Shown: positions 63,135 through 64,000 of the stretch, one piece after another
Numbering within the stretch: the first letter of the stretch is position 1
Layout: each line of letters starts with the position of its first letter
Assembly (NCBI RefSeq): GCF_022341425.1
Contig: NZ_JABFUC010000006.1
Location: forward strand, 124,001-188,000
From: Billgrantia campisalis
Lineage (GTDB): Bacteria > Pseudomonadota > Gammaproteobacteria > Pseudomonadales > Halomonadaceae
DNA length: 64,000 nucleotides
Reading direction: 5' to 3'
Notes under the pieces: model-generated
What the model saw: the letters and a program-made list of their open reading frames with translations, nothing else
The model's database searches: none
Told to the model about the DNA's origin: nothing
Program-made: the position numbers and the translations under genes

Positions 63135-64000
63135 TCAACGGCTCTCCAGCCAGTCCTCGAAGTACGCAGCGATGCGCTCCCGGGTGCGCGCATACCAGGC
63201 CTCGTCCTTGAAGATGGCACCTTCGGCGTTGAGCGGGTGGGTCGGAATGTGCAGGCGCATGTCGATGCCGGTTTCCGGATGCGTGGTGACCTGCAGCGAC
63301 GCCGAGCGGCGCGCCGGCCCGTAGGGAATATGACGGGCGAACTCGGCCAGCCGCTCGGTGGTGGTAGCGAAGCGGATGAAGTCACGGGCGGCGTCGGGAT
63401 GGCGGCTGCCCCGCGGGATGACCCAGGTCTCGTGCTCCTGCAACTGGCCGTCCCAGAGGATCTCGATGGGTGCCTCGTCGCGCAGCATGGCGTCGAAGAA
63501 GCGGCCGTTGTAGCCCGAGGCCATCACCACCTCGCCGTCGGCGAGCAGTCGCGGCGACTCCTCGCCGCCCGTCCACCAGCGGATCTCATCTAGGCCATCG
63601 AGCCGTTCCAGGGCGAGGCGCAGGCCGCGCTGGGTGCTCAGCAGCTCATAGAGCTCCTCCCGGGGAACCCGATAGGAGAGCAGCCCCCACTCCAGGTTGG
63701 CGCCGGGGGTGCGCTGCAGGGCACGCGGGCCGGGAAAGCGCTGCTGGTCGAAGAGGTCGGCGATCCGCGTGGGGCGCCGGCCGGGAAAGGCGTCACGCCG
63801 ATAGGCAACCACGGTGGCGAAGACCGTATGGGTGATGGCACAGCGGCCCAGGGCCCCGGGCAGGAAGTCTTGCGCTGCCGGGGTGCCGTCGGGGGCGGGT
63901 GCCGGCAGGGTGGGAGAGAGCGTCTCGAGAAGGCCCTCGTCGCAGGCGGCCATGGCCTCGCTGCGGGTCATGTCGATCAGGTCCCAGGGCACCTCGCCGC
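63135..64000 (-). CDS. PotD-like periplasmic binding protein, 5' end outside window
   Basis: About 288 C-terminal residues are visible. EVPWDLIDM near the edge, ALGRCAITHTVFATVVAYR, FPGPRALQRTPGANLEWGLL, VVMASGYNGRFFDAML and WVIPRGSRHPDAARDFIRF match spermidine/putrescine or related PotD-like solute-binding proteins. The frame is open through the window end, so the signal peptide lies beyond. It converges on the EF-G-like gene. Substrate cannot be fixed. Confidence 0.88.
   Translation of the reverse strand, partial: GEVPWDLIDMTRSEAMAACDEGLLETLSPTLPAPAPDGTPAAQDFLPGALGRCAITHTVFATVVAYRRDAFPGRRPTRIADLFDQQRFPGPRALQRTPGANLEWGLLSYRVPREELYELLSTQRGLRLALERLDGLDEIRWWTGGEESPRLLADGEVVMASGYNGRFFDAMLRDEAPIEILWDGQLQEHETWVIPRGSRHPDAARDFIRFATTTERLAEFARHIPYGPARRSASLQVTTHPETGIDMRLHIPTHPLNAEGAIFKDEAWYARTRERIAAYFEDWLESR

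Overview
The window is about 67% G+C, densely coded and free of rRNA or tRNA genes. Gene content (PEP carboxylase, AmpG-type permease, RfaH, LuxS, YejK, a TAXI-type TRAP transporter, a CcoM-like peptide behind FNR/Anr boxes, Hcp/VgrG) fits a gammaproteobacterium, most likely a Halomonas-type halophile. That placement is inferred from gene content and composition; no marker gene was compared.

Layout. 1-9700: 3' end of ppc, a 7-bp minisatellite touching an outer-membrane barrel gene, panE-topB (coupled, minus strand), then an ABC1/UbiB-like kinase, a SEC-C/TPR protein and a YHS protein. 9700-17400: AmpG-like permease, rfaH, SlyD-like isomerase, a 37-codon CcoM-like gene with its own anaerobic promoter and terminator, a periplasmic-protein/GGDEF pair, a lytic transglycosylase, proS and a lipoprotein. 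17400-28000: BenE transporter divergent from a cupin regulator with twin operators, a SatD/DUF3307 pair, an 8-oxoguanine deaminase with a structured leader and flanked by two copies of an operator-like element, a MoxR/CoxE-type pair, a 3-hydroxyisobutyrate dehydrogenase-family gene and an ABC exporter. 27900-32700: diguanylate cyclase, a decayed chimeric yejK fragment, a DedA-PAP2 fusion lacking its catalytic histidine, a cytochrome c and intact yejK.

32800-41300 is the main accessory region: a secreted VWA protein with five Ig-like repeats, then hcp behind a sigma-54 promoter with a 38-bp palindrome upstream, three perfect hairpins, a VgrG fused to a PD-(D/E)XK (PoNe-like) nuclease, and two tandem PoNi-like immunity genes. 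The region appears to be an orphan type VI secretion effector cluster; no structural T6SS genes are in view.

41300-53800 is mostly housekeeping: an ABC-2 pair, ppiC, luxS, a methyltransferase, a TAXI-TRAP transporter, an M28 peptidase, a site-2 protease, a DUF523/DUF1722 protein and an SDR. 53972-61002 is a translationally coupled five-gene peptide-type ABC importer. Its binding protein has its two half-domains in swapped order (an apparent circular permutation), and one permease carries a large periplasmic insertion. The window ends with a degenerate EF-G paralogue and a truncated PotD-like binding protein.

The strongest leads are the permuted importer, the sigma-54/palindrome-controlled Hcp-VgrG-PoNe cluster, the CcoM-like gene with two phased FNR boxes, and the 8-oxoguanine deaminase locus.
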